Shown here: one piece after another, positions 1 through 5,774 of the stretch
Layout: every line of letters begins with the position of its first letter
Numbering within the stretch: position 1 is the first letter of the stretch
Notes under the pieces: generated by a model
What the model saw: the letters and a program-made list of their open reading frames with translations, nothing else
Database searches by the model: none
Told to the model about the DNA's origin: nothing
Position numbers and translations under genes: made by a program
NCBI GenBank assembly: GCA_036563895.1
Contig: DATCLN010000123.1
Location: 1 to 7,558 of the forward strand
Length of the DNA stretch: 7,558 nt
From: ZCTH02-B3 sp036563895
GTDB lineage: Bacteria > Bacillota > Bacilli > Paenibacillales > Paenibacillaceae
Reading direction: 5' to 3'

Positions 1-212
1 AGCGGCAGCGGCTCGCCCAGCACCGCCAACCGCAAACCGCCCATTTCCGCCATATCCATTCCATCCTGTCCCCGTTCCCCTCCTTCCTCCAGCACGCCGC
101 GGCGAAACACGGGATCCAGCCAAAACCGCCTGTCCGCCTCCCATGCCGCCGTCCAGCGCGCTTCCCATTTTCCGCCGCTCCCAACCATGTACAGCACCGC
201 TTTCAACCGCAT
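1..212 (-). CDS. Unidentified protein, N-terminal 70 codons (partial)
   Basis: The frame is open from an ATG at 212-210 to the window edge, so only the first 70 residues are visible. The start is supported by AAAGGAG (223-217), four bases upstream. The protein begins MRLKAVLYMVGSGGKWEARW and is rich in Trp, Arg, Gly and Glu, with no signal peptide, membrane segment or catalytic motif in this part. I do not recognise it from sequence. In Bacillus subtilis the comFA competence gene lies a short way downstream of degSU, and an N-terminal region of a ComFA-type helicase is possible here, but this rests on gene order alone. The gene starts just after the terminator of the SPFH gene, and I see no clear promoter in the short gap. 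Confidence 0.6.
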   Translation of the reverse strand, partial: MRLKAVLYMVGSGGKWEARWTAAWEADRRFWLDPVFRRGVLEEGGERGQDGMDMAEMGGLRLAVLGEPLP

Positions 213-239
213 TCCGCTCCTTTCCGGACAATCGTCTGC

Positions 240-287
240 AAAACAAAAACACACCCTGCCGGCGCTATAGCGCCGAGACAGGGTGTG
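240..287 (-). terminator. Rho-independent terminator after the SPFH gene
   Basis: Read on the minus strand, the arms CACACCCTG (287-279) and CAGGGTGTG (258-250) form the base of a stem. Inside it is a perfect 16-base palindrome, CGGCGCTATAGCGCCG (275-260). The stem is followed by GTTTTTGTTTTG (250-239). This is a strong intrinsic terminator about 45 bases after the stop of the SPFH gene. On the plus strand no T tract follows the hairpin, so it works in one direction only. Confidence 0.92.
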
Positions 288-330
288 CTTCACCCTGGAA
301 CGCGACGGCCAAAACCGTGCGGCTCGCGCA

Positions 331-1269
331 TTACTCCTGCGGTTTTTTGTCCTTTTCCCGGAACACCTCGCCGATGGCGCCGATGCTGCCCAGGGCTTCC
401 ACCGCGCTCACCGGCAGGAACACCTTGTTGGCGTCCCCTTTCGCGATGTCGGTCAGCGCCTCGAACGAACGGTACGCCAGCACCCTTTCGTCGAGCCCCG
501 CTTCACGCAGCATCTCGATGCGGCGCTTCTCGGCTTCCGCGATCGCCAGAATGGCCTTGGCCTGCCCGAGCGCTTCCAGCTCCTGCGCCTTCTGCAAGCC
601 TTCCGCCTCGCGGATGCGGGCTTCCTTGTCGCCCTCCGCCCGCAGGATCTTGCTCTGCTTGTCGCCTTCCGCCCGCAGGATCATGTCCTGCCGGGCCGCC
701 TCCGCCTCGAGGATGATGGCGCGCTTGTTCCGCTCCGCCTTCATCTGTTTGTCCATCGCTTCCTGGATGTCGGCCGGAGGCTTGATGTCCATGATTTCCA
801 CCCGCTCGATGCGGACGCCCCATTTTTCCGTCGCCTCGTCCAGCGCCACCCGGATTTCCGTCGAAATTTTCTCCCGGCCGGAGAGCGTTTCGTCCAGCTC
901 CATTTTGCCGATGATCTGCCGCATGGTGGCCGTGGTGATGTTCCGCACGCCGCTGACGTAGTCGGAAATGCCGTAGGTGGCGTGTTCGGGCGAAACGACC
1001 TGGTAGAAAATGATCGTGTCGATTTGCACCTGCACGTTGTCCTTGGTGATCACCGACTGCGTCGGCACGATGGTTTGCTGGATGCGGAGGTCATGTATAA
1101 CCCGGACGCGGTCAATGATCGGGATGACCAGGTTCACCCCCGGCATCAGCAGTTTGTGGAATTTCCCGAGCCGTTCCACGACGCCGACTTGCTGTTGCGG
1201 AATGATTTTGACCGACAGGGAAACAAAAACGATGACGATGGCCAAAATGACCAGCGCAACCCAAAACAT
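331..1269 (-). CDS. qmcA: SPFH/Band 7 membrane protein, QmcA/paraslipin type
   Basis: This 312-residue protein is a membrane-anchored SPFH (stomatin/prohibitin) scaffold. Such proteins form large oligomers in membrane microdomains and are thought to affect membrane order and partner-protein quality control. A hydrophobic N-terminal helix (residues 2-20) is followed by the start of the Band 7 domain at KIIPQQQVGVVERLGKF, with the typical MPGVNLVIPIIDRV segment at 42-55. The Band 7 domain runs to about residue 175 (VEIMDIKPPADIQEAM). A charged coiled-coil follows (about 175-255), including three 11-residue repeats around ILRAEGDK. The tail ends in KPQE, with no cysteine cluster. Length and layout match E. 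coli QmcA, including the QMKAER segment before the coil. The ATG abuts the TGA of the NfeD gene, and its SD (GGAGAGGTG) lies inside the end of that gene, so translation is probably coupled. The exact role in this host is not visible. Confidence 0.93.
   Translation of the reverse strand: MFWVALVILAIVIVFVSLSVKIIPQQQVGVVERLGKFHKLLMPGVNLVIPIIDRVRVIHDLRIQQTIVPTQSVITKDNVQVQIDTIIFYQVVSPEHATYGISDYVSGVRNITTATMRQIIGKMELDETLSGREKISTEIRVALDEATEKWGVRIERVEIMDIKPPADIQEAMDKQMKAERNKRAIILEAEAARQDMILRAEGDKQSKILRAEGDKEARIREAEGLQKAQELEALGQAKAILAIAEAEKRRIEMLREAGLDERVLAYRSFEALTDIAKGDANKVFLPVSAVEALGSIGAIGEVFREKDKKPQE
625..682. repeat. Tandem 33-base coding repeat in the SPFH gene
   Basis: A 25-base block (625-649) recurs at 658-682, 33 bases away, with a single C/T difference. 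It encodes the repeated ILRAEGDK element of the coiled-coil, giving an 11-residue period. The close match of the DNA as well as the protein suggests a recent internal duplication or conversion, though the repeat is also constrained by the coiled-coil. Confidence 0.8.
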
Positions 1270-1707
1270 TCACGCTTCACCTCTCCATTTTCTCACTTCC
1301 AGCACCGTGGTGCCCCTTCGAACAACCTCGACGCGTTCGTCCCGGGACAGGGATTCGGCCGACGTGGCGGTCCAGGTGTCGCTGCCGACCTTGACGATCC
1401 CGGTTCCCCCCGCGGGAATGTCCTCGATGACGACGCCCATCTTGCCTTCCAGTTCGTCGATGACGTCGCGGAACCCGCGCGATCTTTGCTTCCAACGGCG
1501 CGCAAAGCGCCGGGTGGACAGCGTCATGATCAGCGCCACCGCGCTGCCGACAAGCACCTGGACGGCAAAATGATCCGGCAACGCCAGCGCCGTGAGCGCC
1601 GCCGCGGCCGCGCCAACGGCCAGCCAGAGCAGGACAAATGTAAACGTCATCATCTCGGCGATCAGCAGCACACCGCAAACGATGAGCCAGATAACCCACC
1701 AAGCCAC
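1270..1707 (-). CDS. NfeD family membrane protein, short type (partner of SPFH protein)
   Basis: The product is a 145-residue integral membrane protein with a C-terminal OB-fold-like domain. NfeD proteins are regularly encoded next to SPFH proteins and are thought to bind them in the membrane. Three hydrophobic stretches (about 2-20, 24-43 and 47-63) are followed by a basic linker (RRFARRWKQRSR). The soluble domain (about 86-145) has the NfeD-like pattern ELEGKMGVVIEDIPAGGTG, then a Gly-rich beta segment and VEVVRRGTTVLEVRKW. There is no N-terminal ClpP-like protease domain, so it is the short form. I chose the GTG at 1707-1705, with AAGGTGA five bases upstream. That places the start directly before the first membrane helix. 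An in-frame ATG at 1776 would add 23 polar residues and has no ribosome binding site. The stop codon touches the ATG of the SPFH gene. Confidence 0.88.
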   Translation of the reverse strand: MAWWVIWLIVCGVLLIAEMMTFTFVLLWLAVGAAAAALTALALPDHFAVQVLVGSAVALIMTLSTRRFARRWKQRSRGFRDVIDELEGKMGVVIEDIPAGGTGIVKVGSDTWTATSAESLSRDERVEVVRRGTTVLEVRKWRGEA

Positions 1708-1771
1708 ATCTCTCACCTTCCCGGTTTGTATTACGGTGATCCTGCCCCATTCGTTGCGAATCTTTAATAAG

Positions 1772-1780
1772 AGCATATCA
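1772..1780 (-). promoter_or_regulatory. Candidate extended -10 promoter for nfeD-SPFH
   Basis: The minus strand carries TGATATGCT (1780-1772), an extended -10 element (TGn plus TATGCT, 4/6 to TATAAT), about 65 bases before the GTG start. No good -35 is seen. A nearby alternative is TATTAA (1769-1764). It lies downstream of the terminator at 1873-1854, as a new transcription unit would need. The call rests on motif match and position only. Confidence 0.3.
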
Positions 1781-1837
1781 CGGGTCGGCAGTTTCTGGCG
1801 ATACACCGGATCAAAAAATGGCCTGCGCGAAAGCAAT

Positions 1838-1854
1838 TCGGACATCCAGTCCGA
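1838..1854. repeat. Dyad copy 1
   Basis: TCGGAC-ATCCA-GTCCGA, extended by one more T/A pair on each side (1837 and 1855). It directly follows the T tract of the minus-strand terminator. Confidence 0.85.
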
Positions 1855-1873
1855 AAAAAAAGCCGAAAACGGC
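1854..1873 (-). terminator. Rho-independent terminator inside module A
   Basis: On the minus strand GCCG-TTTT-CGGC (1873-1862) is followed directly by eight T residues (1861-1854). The stem can be lengthened by G-U and A-U pairs with the bases before it. It is the best terminator seen after the 761-aa gene and lies before the candidate nfeD promoter. It is built into the repeat module, and its T tract runs into dyad copy 1. Confidence 0.7.
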
Positions 1874-1888
1874 CCTATTAAAATTTTT

Positions 1889-1904
1889 TCGGACATACGT
1901 CCGA
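1889..1904. repeat. Dyad copy 2
   Basis: TCGGAC-ATAC-GTCCGA, with one base less in the core than the other copies, which makes it almost a perfect 16-base palindrome. One extra T/A pair extends the stem (1888 and 1905). Confidence 0.85.
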
Positions 1905-1958
1905 ATAAACGCGCTCCAACCCCAATGAAAACGATTTCGCGGGCGCAGCATGCGCGCA

Positions 1959-1975
1959 TCGGACCATATGTCCGA
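1959..1975. repeat. Dyad copy 3
   Basis: TCGGAC-CATAT-GTCCGA. Read on the minus strand it begins TCGGACATA, like copy 2 on the plus strand, so it is the inverted partner of copy 2. Confidence 0.85.
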
Positions 1976-1985
1976 AAACTTTTCG

Positions 1986-2010
1986 CGGAACCGTTTTCCG
2001 TTGTCTTTCT
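1986..2010 (+). terminator. Weak outward hairpin in module B, terminator-like
   Basis: On the plus strand CGGAA-CCGTT-TTCCG (1986-2000) is followed by TTGTCTTTCT (2001-2010). It sits in the same place in module B as the good terminator does in module A, but faces the other way. The T tract is interrupted and no plus-strand gene is seen upstream, so function is doubtful. Confidence 0.3.
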
Positions 2011-2026
2011 CGGACCCGATGTCCGA
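2010..2026. repeat. Dyad copy 4
   Basis: TCGGAC-CCGAT-GTCCGA. Read on the minus strand it begins TCGGACATC, like copy 1 on the plus strand, so it is the inverted partner of copy 1. It is followed by the palindrome TTTGGCCAAA (2027-2036). Confidence 0.85.
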
Positions 2027-2044
2027 TTTGGCCAAACCCGCACG

Positions 2045-2091
2045 CGGGCGGCGAAAAGGCAGCGGCTGCAAGTCGGGCGCCGAAAAGGCAG
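2045..2091. repeat. Direct repeat, 18 bases, 29 apart
   Basis: The sequence CGGGCGGCGAAAAGGCAG (2045-2062) recurs as CGGGCGCCGAAAAGGCAG (2074-2091), a 17/18 match. It lies in the 3' untranslated region of the 761-aa gene, between its stop and the dyad array. No function is apparent. Confidence 0.7.
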
Positions 2092-2108
2092 GTGCCCCGC
2101 AAGTACCG

Positions 2109-4394
2109 TCAGTTCCCCCCGCCCGGCGCCAGCGGCACGAACAGCAGGTTGATCGGCAAAAAGCTTCCCGAAGCCGGAGTAAACACGATCTCCACGCTTT
2201 CCGGCTGGTCGCCGGTTTTGTACAGCACCGCGGCTTCGTTCGGATCCCGCAGATGGCTGTGTTCCGTCACCTGCACCACGTTGCCGTTGACGACGAACGC
2301 CCCGGCGTAATGCCCGCCGCGCGGGTTCACCGCGATGCCGGTATTGGGCAGCACGCTGTTGAGCCGGATCACGTACAAAATGCCGTAGTTGCCCGCGTTG
2401 GTCTTCGGCTCGCCCGTGACCATGTCGATGCCGACCACCCACTTATCGGTGGCATTGTCCGACAGCACCAGGCGGGACATTTGCCCGCCAATCCGCTGAT
2501 TCGCCACAAGAATGCGGGTGGCCGGGCGGAACGTGCCCCGGTTGTGCACCCCGTCGGAAGGAAGCAGCGGCAGCTCGGCGAAACGGGCGATCGGGTCGTC
2601 CTTCTCGCCGACCACCACCACGCTGAACCGCACCGGCGCGTCCGTCCGCACATCCGCGTAGGCCGTGATCACCTGTTCCGGCTTGATGGCGACGGCACCC
2701 GTTTCTTCGGCGATGACGCGGCTTTCGCCGGGCGCCAGCGCAAGGCTCCGGGTCTTCACGGGATTCAGGCGCGCCTGCAGGTAGCGGGTGGCGGCGGCTT
2801 TGCCCGATGAAGTCACGTACTCGTGGGGACCGCCCACGCTGACGCGGTCCACATGCACCTTCACCGGCTGTTCGCCCGGGTTCGTGGCGATCAGCCAGAT
2901 GCGTTTCCGGTCGGCGGATTTGTTTTGATGATGCAGCATGAACCGGATTTCGCCGGACAGTTCGTCGGCATAGTAGATGCCGTCCTGGACGATCAGTTCC
3001 GGGCTGTTGCTGCGGAACAGCGGCAGATCCGTATACTCGTGGATCGTATAGGAAACCCGCGGCAGGTTCGGCACGTCCCCGCCGCGCAGCGTGAACTTGT
3101 CGCCGGGCTTGCCGTAGACGAACGGAAACTGCTCCCGGGTGTACAGCAGCTCGTCCGTCACCGTGATGGTGCGGGTATATTCCGACGACGCTCCGTGTTC
3201 ATCGGTGACGCGCAGGGTGATGGTCTTCTCGCCCGGTTCCCAGAAGCCGTTATCCGCGCCGATCCATTCCACCTCCGCGATGCGACCCTCGTCGTCGTAG
3301 CTGTAGTTGCGGTACTCGACCCATTCGCCCATCTTGTAGACGATCTTGTCCGTGGTGAAAAACGCCCGGGGCGGCTGGTTCGGAGGCAGCACCTCCAGCG
3401 TGACGGAATAGGGTTCGCTCCAGACGCCGTTTTCGTCCTGCACCCGGCGGGTGATCACATACGTCCCGGGGGTGTCGTACCGTTCCTGAAGGCCTTGCCA
3501 TTCATCGGCGACGATCCTGAGTCCCAGCGGATGGCTGGCCAGATCCCTGTAGCCGACCACGGTCTCTCCCGCGTGGGCGTGATCGGGCGTCAGCTCAAAG
3601 GCGGCCACCGGCAAAACCATCCGGCTGAGCCGGATCTCCTTGCCGGCCGAATCAACGGACATCCGGAGACCGAAGGCCTGCGCGATCACGCGGACCGGCA
3701 CCATGAGCGTGCCCTTGTCCACGAAAGCGGCCGCACTCTGAATCTTGGTTCCGCCGACTATGTAAGTGGACTGTCCGGGTTTGACCCTGAGCTCCGTTTT
3801 CGTCGGTTCGAATACAAAAAGGTACGATTTGCTCTTTGCGTCGTAAAGGATCTTGATGCGGAACCGTTCCGCCAGGGCCCGCGCCGGCACATAGGTGGCG
3901 CCGCCCGCCACCTTTGCCGGCCGGGGCATCGTGTACGCTTTTCCGTTGTGCCAAAGCACGTTGGAATCCCTGCGGATCAGCAGCACTTCTTCGCCGGGTT
4001 TCGTTCCCGTTGCCGCTTCCGGTGCGCCTGATTCCCGGTTCGATGTACCGGCAGCGTCCGGTTCATCCCCGGAGCCCGCGGCATTCGGCGTTCCGGAGTC
4101 CGTTGCATTCGGCGTCCCGGAATCCGCCGCATCCGGCGTCCCGGCATTCGCCGCTTCCGCCTCCGTCGCGTCAGCCGATTCCGCTGCGGGCTTGTCCGTC
4201 TGGCTTGACGGCGAAGAAGCCGTCCCGTCACCGTACGTCTCTGTCCCCGTCAGGGGTTCCGCCGCCGCAGCCCATACCGTTCCCGCGAACGTACTCTGCC
4301 CTGTCGGCGGAAAAACGAGTCCCCAAACCAGTACCGCAATCCATGCGCCCAGTGTCAGCTTCCGCAAGTTTGTTCGTTTCCGCAAGTTCGTCAT
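2109..4394 (-). CDS. Secreted stalk-domain protein with PKD-like repeats
   Basis: The start is the ATG at 4394-4392, with AAAGGAG six bases upstream, giving 761 residues. A Sec signal peptide is evident: a basic start with a duplicated TNLRK, a hydrophobic core (about 15-30), and likely cleavage after WAAAA (about 45). An Ala/Ser/Thr/Pro/Asp-rich linker (about 50-135) carries octapeptide repeats. Then comes a copper-amine-oxidase-N-like stalk domain in two halves (about 141-257), with the hallmarks GGATYVPARALAERF and GTLMVPVRVIAQAFG. Two PKD/Ig-like beta domains follow (about 262-336 and 341-414; DTPGTYVITRRVQDENG and EPGEKTITLRVTDEHG). The remaining C-terminal half (about 420-761) is beta-rich and unrecognised. 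No active-site motif or cell-wall anchor is visible; the stalk domain itself is not an oxidase. The ATG overlaps the stop of the upstream gene (ATGA), implying coupled translation. It is probably an exported surface or matrix protein. Confidence 0.88.
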   Translation of the reverse strand: MTNLRKRTNLRKLTLGAWIAVLVWGLVFPPTGQSTFAGTVWAAAAEPLTGTETYGDGTASSPSSQTDKPAAESADATEAEAANAGTPDAADSGTPNATDSGTPNAAGSGDEPDAAGTSNRESGAPEAATGTKPGEEVLLIRRDSNVLWHNGKAYTMPRPAKVAGGATYVPARALAERFRIKILYDAKSKSYLFVFEPTKTELRVKPGQSTYIVGGTKIQSAAAFVDKGTLMVPVRVIAQAFGLRMSVDSAGKEIRLSRMVLPVAAFELTPDHAHAGETVVGYRDLASHPLGLRIVADEWQGLQERYDTPGTYVITRRVQDENGVWSEPYSVTLEVLPPNQPPRAFFTTDKIVYKMGEWVEYRNYSYDDEGRIAEVEWIGADNGFWEPGEKTITLRVTDEHGASSEYTRTITVTDELLYTREQFPFVYGKPGDKFTLRGGDVPNLPRVSYTIHEYTDLPLFRSNSPELIVQDGIYYADELSGEIRFMLHHQNKSADRKRIWLIATNPGEQPVKVHVDRVSVGGPHEYVTSSGKAAATRYLQARLNPVKTRSLALAPGESRVIAEETGAVAIKPEQVITAYADVRTDAPVRFSVVVVGEKDDPIARFAELPLLPSDGVHNRGTFRPATRILVANQRIGGQMSRLVLSDNATDKWVVGIDMVTGEPKTNAGNYGILYVIRLNSVLPNTGIAVNPRGGHYAGAFVVNGNVVQVTEHSHLRDPNEAAVLYKTGDQPESVEIVFTPASGSFLPINLLFVPLAPGGGN
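4074..4145. repeat. Three 24-base tandem repeats in the linker of the 761-aa protein
   Basis: Three consecutive units encode AGTPDAAD, SGTPNATD and SGTPNAAG (residues 84-107). The DNA of the units is closely similar, with the shared core ATTCGGCGT or ATCCGGCGT. Such short tandem repeats in a low-complexity linker can expand or contract and would change linker length in frame. Confidence 0.75.
4360..4391. repeat. 18-base duplication in the signal-peptide start
   Basis: TTCCGCAAGTTTGT (4360-4373) and TTCCGCAAGTTCGT (4378-4391) match 13/14 with a period of 18 bases. They encode two copies of TNLRK in the positively charged region before the signal-peptide core. Confidence 0.65.
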
Positions 4395-4828
4395 GGTTCT
4401 CTCCTTTTTTCGTCCCTGTTCCATTCCCACCAGTATGCCCCATCGGCGGGCGTTTCCCGACACGGCGCCTCCCAGGCCGGCCCCGTTGCCGCGCCGCTTG
4501 TCACCGCTCCATCAGGGTCGCTCCGCCAGCCATCGGGCTGCCGGTCGCCATGCAGCCATACCAGGTCCGGATCGCGTCGGGCCAGCCGCTCCACGATCCT
4601 CGCGGCCTCCTCGTCGGAACGGTCCAGCAGGACCGCGATGCGCAGCGGCCTGCCGGACCAGCGCGACCAGCGCCGCAGCCTGCGGACGACGTCCTCTGCC
4701 TGCAGCGCGTGACGGCCCAGGGCCACCACGACGCGCATGCCCGGATCGCGTCTCCGGCGCCGCGCCGCCCATTGCACGAGCAACGCCGCCGCGACGTAGC
4801 AAGCCATGATCACCAGCAGCTCCGCCAT
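4391..4828 (-). CDS. Membrane-anchored protein of unknown function, possible GT-A-like fragment
   Basis: The ATG at 4828-4826 has an excellent GGGAGGTG (4843-4836) seven bases upstream, giving 145 residues. The frame stays open further upstream, but those codons cross the degU terminator. A single hydrophobic helix (about 3-20) is followed by the basic stretch RRRRR, so the rest is predicted cytoplasmic. The soluble part (about 30-95) has a beta-alpha-beta pattern: MRVVVALGRHALQAEDVVRR, then RIAVLLDRSDEEAARIVERL and DPDLVWLHGD. This recalls the first half of a family 2 glycosyltransferase (the VDDGSTD-type segment), but it is too short to be an enzyme and the key acidic motif is altered (LLDRSDEE). 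The C-terminus (about 95-145) is polar and Trp/Pro/Gly-rich. Its stop overlaps the start of the 761-aa gene as ATGA. I do not recognise a named family. Confidence 0.8.
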   Translation of the reverse strand: MAELLVIMACYVAAALLVQWAARRRRRDPGMRVVVALGRHALQAEDVVRRLRRWSRWSGRPLRIAVLLDRSDEEAARIVERLARRDPDLVWLHGDRQPDGWRSDPDGAVTSGAATGPAWEAPCRETPADGAYWWEWNRDEKRREP

Positions 4829-4860
4829 GGGCTGCCACCTCCCGCATGCGGCTATGCGAC

Positions 4861-4890
4861 AATATATGCCGCCGCCGGAAGAGGGGTTCA
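4861..4890 (-). promoter_or_regulatory. Weak candidate promoter for the 145-aa/761-aa unit
   Basis: On the minus strand TATATT (4866-4861, 5/6 to the -10 consensus) lies about 18 bases before the SD of the 145-aa gene. An 18-base spacer leads back to TGAACC (4890-4885), a poor -35. A promoter is expected here because the degU terminator lies just upstream, but the match is weak. Confidence 0.28.
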
Positions 4891-4942
4891 TGCCCATGCA
4901 GGGGCGCGGAAACACCCGTTCAGTTTGACGAGAGGTTCCCAC

Positions 4943-5001
4943 AAAAAGTTGCGTCAGTCCCCGCTCCCCGGAAGGGAATCCAGGGCGCCGGGACAGACGC
5001 A
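4943..5001 (-). terminator. Rho-independent terminator of degSU
   Basis: On the minus strand TGCGTC-T-GTCCC (5001-4990) pairs with GGGAC-T-GACGCA (4961-4950), leaving one T/T mismatch. The loop is GC-rich and can fold further. The stem is followed by ACTTTTTG. The structure begins 34 bases after the degU stop and separates degSU from the next unit. Confidence 0.85.
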
Positions 5002-5035
5002 CCTGCAAGGGTCATGAATGATGGCAACCGCCGAC

Positions 5036-5767
5036 TCAGAGCGTCACCCAGCCGTTCTTGATGGATACGATGACGGCCTGCGTACGGTCTTCGACTTCCA
5101 TTTTTTGCAGAATGCTGCTGACGTGGTTTTTGACGGTTTTCTCGCTAATGAACAGGTGCTCCCCGATCATCTTGTTGCTCTTGCCTTCCGCCATCAGCCG
5201 GAGCACTTCGATTTCCCGCTTGGTCAGCGGAACGTTGATGTTCTGCGGCTGCTTCTTCTCCGCCTGGGCAACGGCGGCTCCGTCCGTGTTCGCCATGCGC
5301 CGCAGCTGATGGATCAGCTTGCCGGTCACCTTCGGGTGGATGTACGCGTGTCCCGCAGCCACCGTCCGGATGGCGTCGATCAGCGATTCCGCCTCCATGT
5401 CTTTCAGCAGATAGCCGGACGCGCCTTTGCGGAGGGTCTCGAACACATAGCTTTCATCGTCGTGGATGGACAAAATGATGACTTTCACGTCGGGACACAT
5501 TTCCCGCAGCTTCTCCGTGGCCGTCACGCCGTTCTCCACGGGCATGTTGATGTCCAACAGCACGACATCGGGCTTGTGCTGCTGGCAGAACTCGATCACC
5601 TGCCGGCCGTCGGCGCATTCGCCGATCACTTCGAGATCCTGCTCCATGTTGAGGATCCGTTTGAGCCCCTCGCGGAACAGCTTGTGGTCGTCCGCCACCA
5701 CCACGGTGATCACGCGGTTTTCCCGCGCCGCTCCGTTTACGCCGGTCATGTCCGTCATGGCTTCCAT
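5036..5767 (-). CDS. degU: Two-component response regulator DegU
   Basis: This 243-residue NarL/FixJ-type regulator is the partner of DegS. Phosphorylated and unphosphorylated DegU in Bacillus control exoprotease, biofilm, motility and competence genes. The receiver domain (about 19-137) shows the acidic pair D26-D27, the phosphoacceptor D72 (LLDINMP), S100 (ILSIHD) and K122 (YLLKD). A linker (about 155-178) leads to a LuxR-type helix-turn-helix (about 179-240; LTKREIEVLRLMAEGKSNK, then ISEKTVKNHVSSIL). All key residues are present. It carries about 15 more residues at the N-terminus than B. subtilis DegU. The SD AAAGGAG is formed by the last codons of degS, and the ATG lies ten bases after it, so the spacing is slightly long. 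An out-of-frame ATG three bases after the SD opens only a shadow frame. Confidence 0.96.
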   Translation of the reverse strand: MEAMTDMTGVNGAARENRVITVVVADDHKLFREGLKRILNMEQDLEVIGECADGRQVIEFCQQHKPDVVLLDINMPVENGVTATEKLREMCPDVKVIILSIHDDESYVFETLRKGASGYLLKDMEAESLIDAIRTVAAGHAYIHPKVTGKLIHQLRRMANTDGAAVAQAEKKQPQNINVPLTKREIEVLRLMAEGKSNKMIGEHLFISEKTVKNHVSSILQKMEVEDRTQAVIVSIKNGWVTL

Positions 5768-5774
5768 CTGGCAT

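Larger units (their letters stand above)
1838..2026. repeat. Inverted array of four TCGGAC-N-GTCCGA dyads (REP/BIME-like)
   Basis: Four dyads share exact arms TCGGAC and GTCCGA: 1838-1854 (core ATCCA), 1889-1904 (core ATAC), 1959-1975 (core CATAT) and 2010-2026 (core CCGAT). Cores show polarity: TCGGACATC begins the two outer copies and TCGGACATA the two inner copies, with the first pair reading on plus and the second pair on minus. The two modules, 1838-1904 plus and 2026-1959 minus, align over their length with about three single-base gaps and roughly three quarters identity by eye. They share AAAACGG and TTTTCGGACATA blocks between the dyads. A 54-base spacer (1905-1958) separates them. 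Centre-to-centre distances are about 51, 70 and 51 bases. This resembles a bacterial interspersed palindromic element or a decayed miniature element; an operator array is the alternative. Confidence 0.85.
1708..2108. other. Non-coding region with structured inverted array
   Basis: This 401-base gap lies between the 761-aa gene and the NfeD gene. Minus-strand frames run through it, but they have no ribosome binding site, no family resemblance and a composition set by the repeats, so I see no gene. It is more AT-rich than its neighbours. From high to low coordinate it holds a direct repeat (2091-2045), a weak GC dyad (2048-2037), a ten-base palindrome TTTGGCCAAA (2036-2027), the four-dyad inverted array (2026-1838) with an embedded terminator, and the probable nfeD promoter. 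Confidence 0.8.

Noticed and set aside
283..1767. 494-aa plus-strand open frame across the SPFH and NfeD genes
   Set aside because: It is antisense to two well-recognised genes, is rich in His, Arg, Asp and Pro as expected of an antisense frame, and matches no family.
1838..2026. CRISPR array
   Set aside because: The repeats are short dyads with alternating orientation and conserved DNA between them, not direct repeats with unique spacers, and no cas gene is present.
1838..2026. DegU binding sites
   Set aside because: The known Bacillus DegU motif is an AT-rich inverted repeat of the GNCATTTA type, which does not match TCGGAC/GTCCGA.
2037..2048. CCCG-CGTG-CGGG hairpin with TTT on the minus strand as the terminator of the 761-aa gene
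   Set aside because: The stem has only four safe pairs and three T residues; the hairpin at 1873-1862 with eight T residues is much better.
1708..2442. Long upstream extension of the NfeD frame, and an 86-aa minus-strand frame at 1811-2071
   Set aside because: The extension crosses the terminator and dyad array and overlaps the 761-aa gene in another frame. Neither frame has a ribosome binding site in the gap.
2823..4031. 402-aa plus-strand open frame opposite the stalk/PKD-like gene
   Set aside because: It is an antisense shadow in GC-rich DNA; the minus-strand protein has clear domains and a signal peptide.
4829..5008. N-terminal extension of the 145-aa gene to 5008
   Set aside because: These codons would run through the degU terminator; the strong SD at 4843-4836 fixes the start at 4828.
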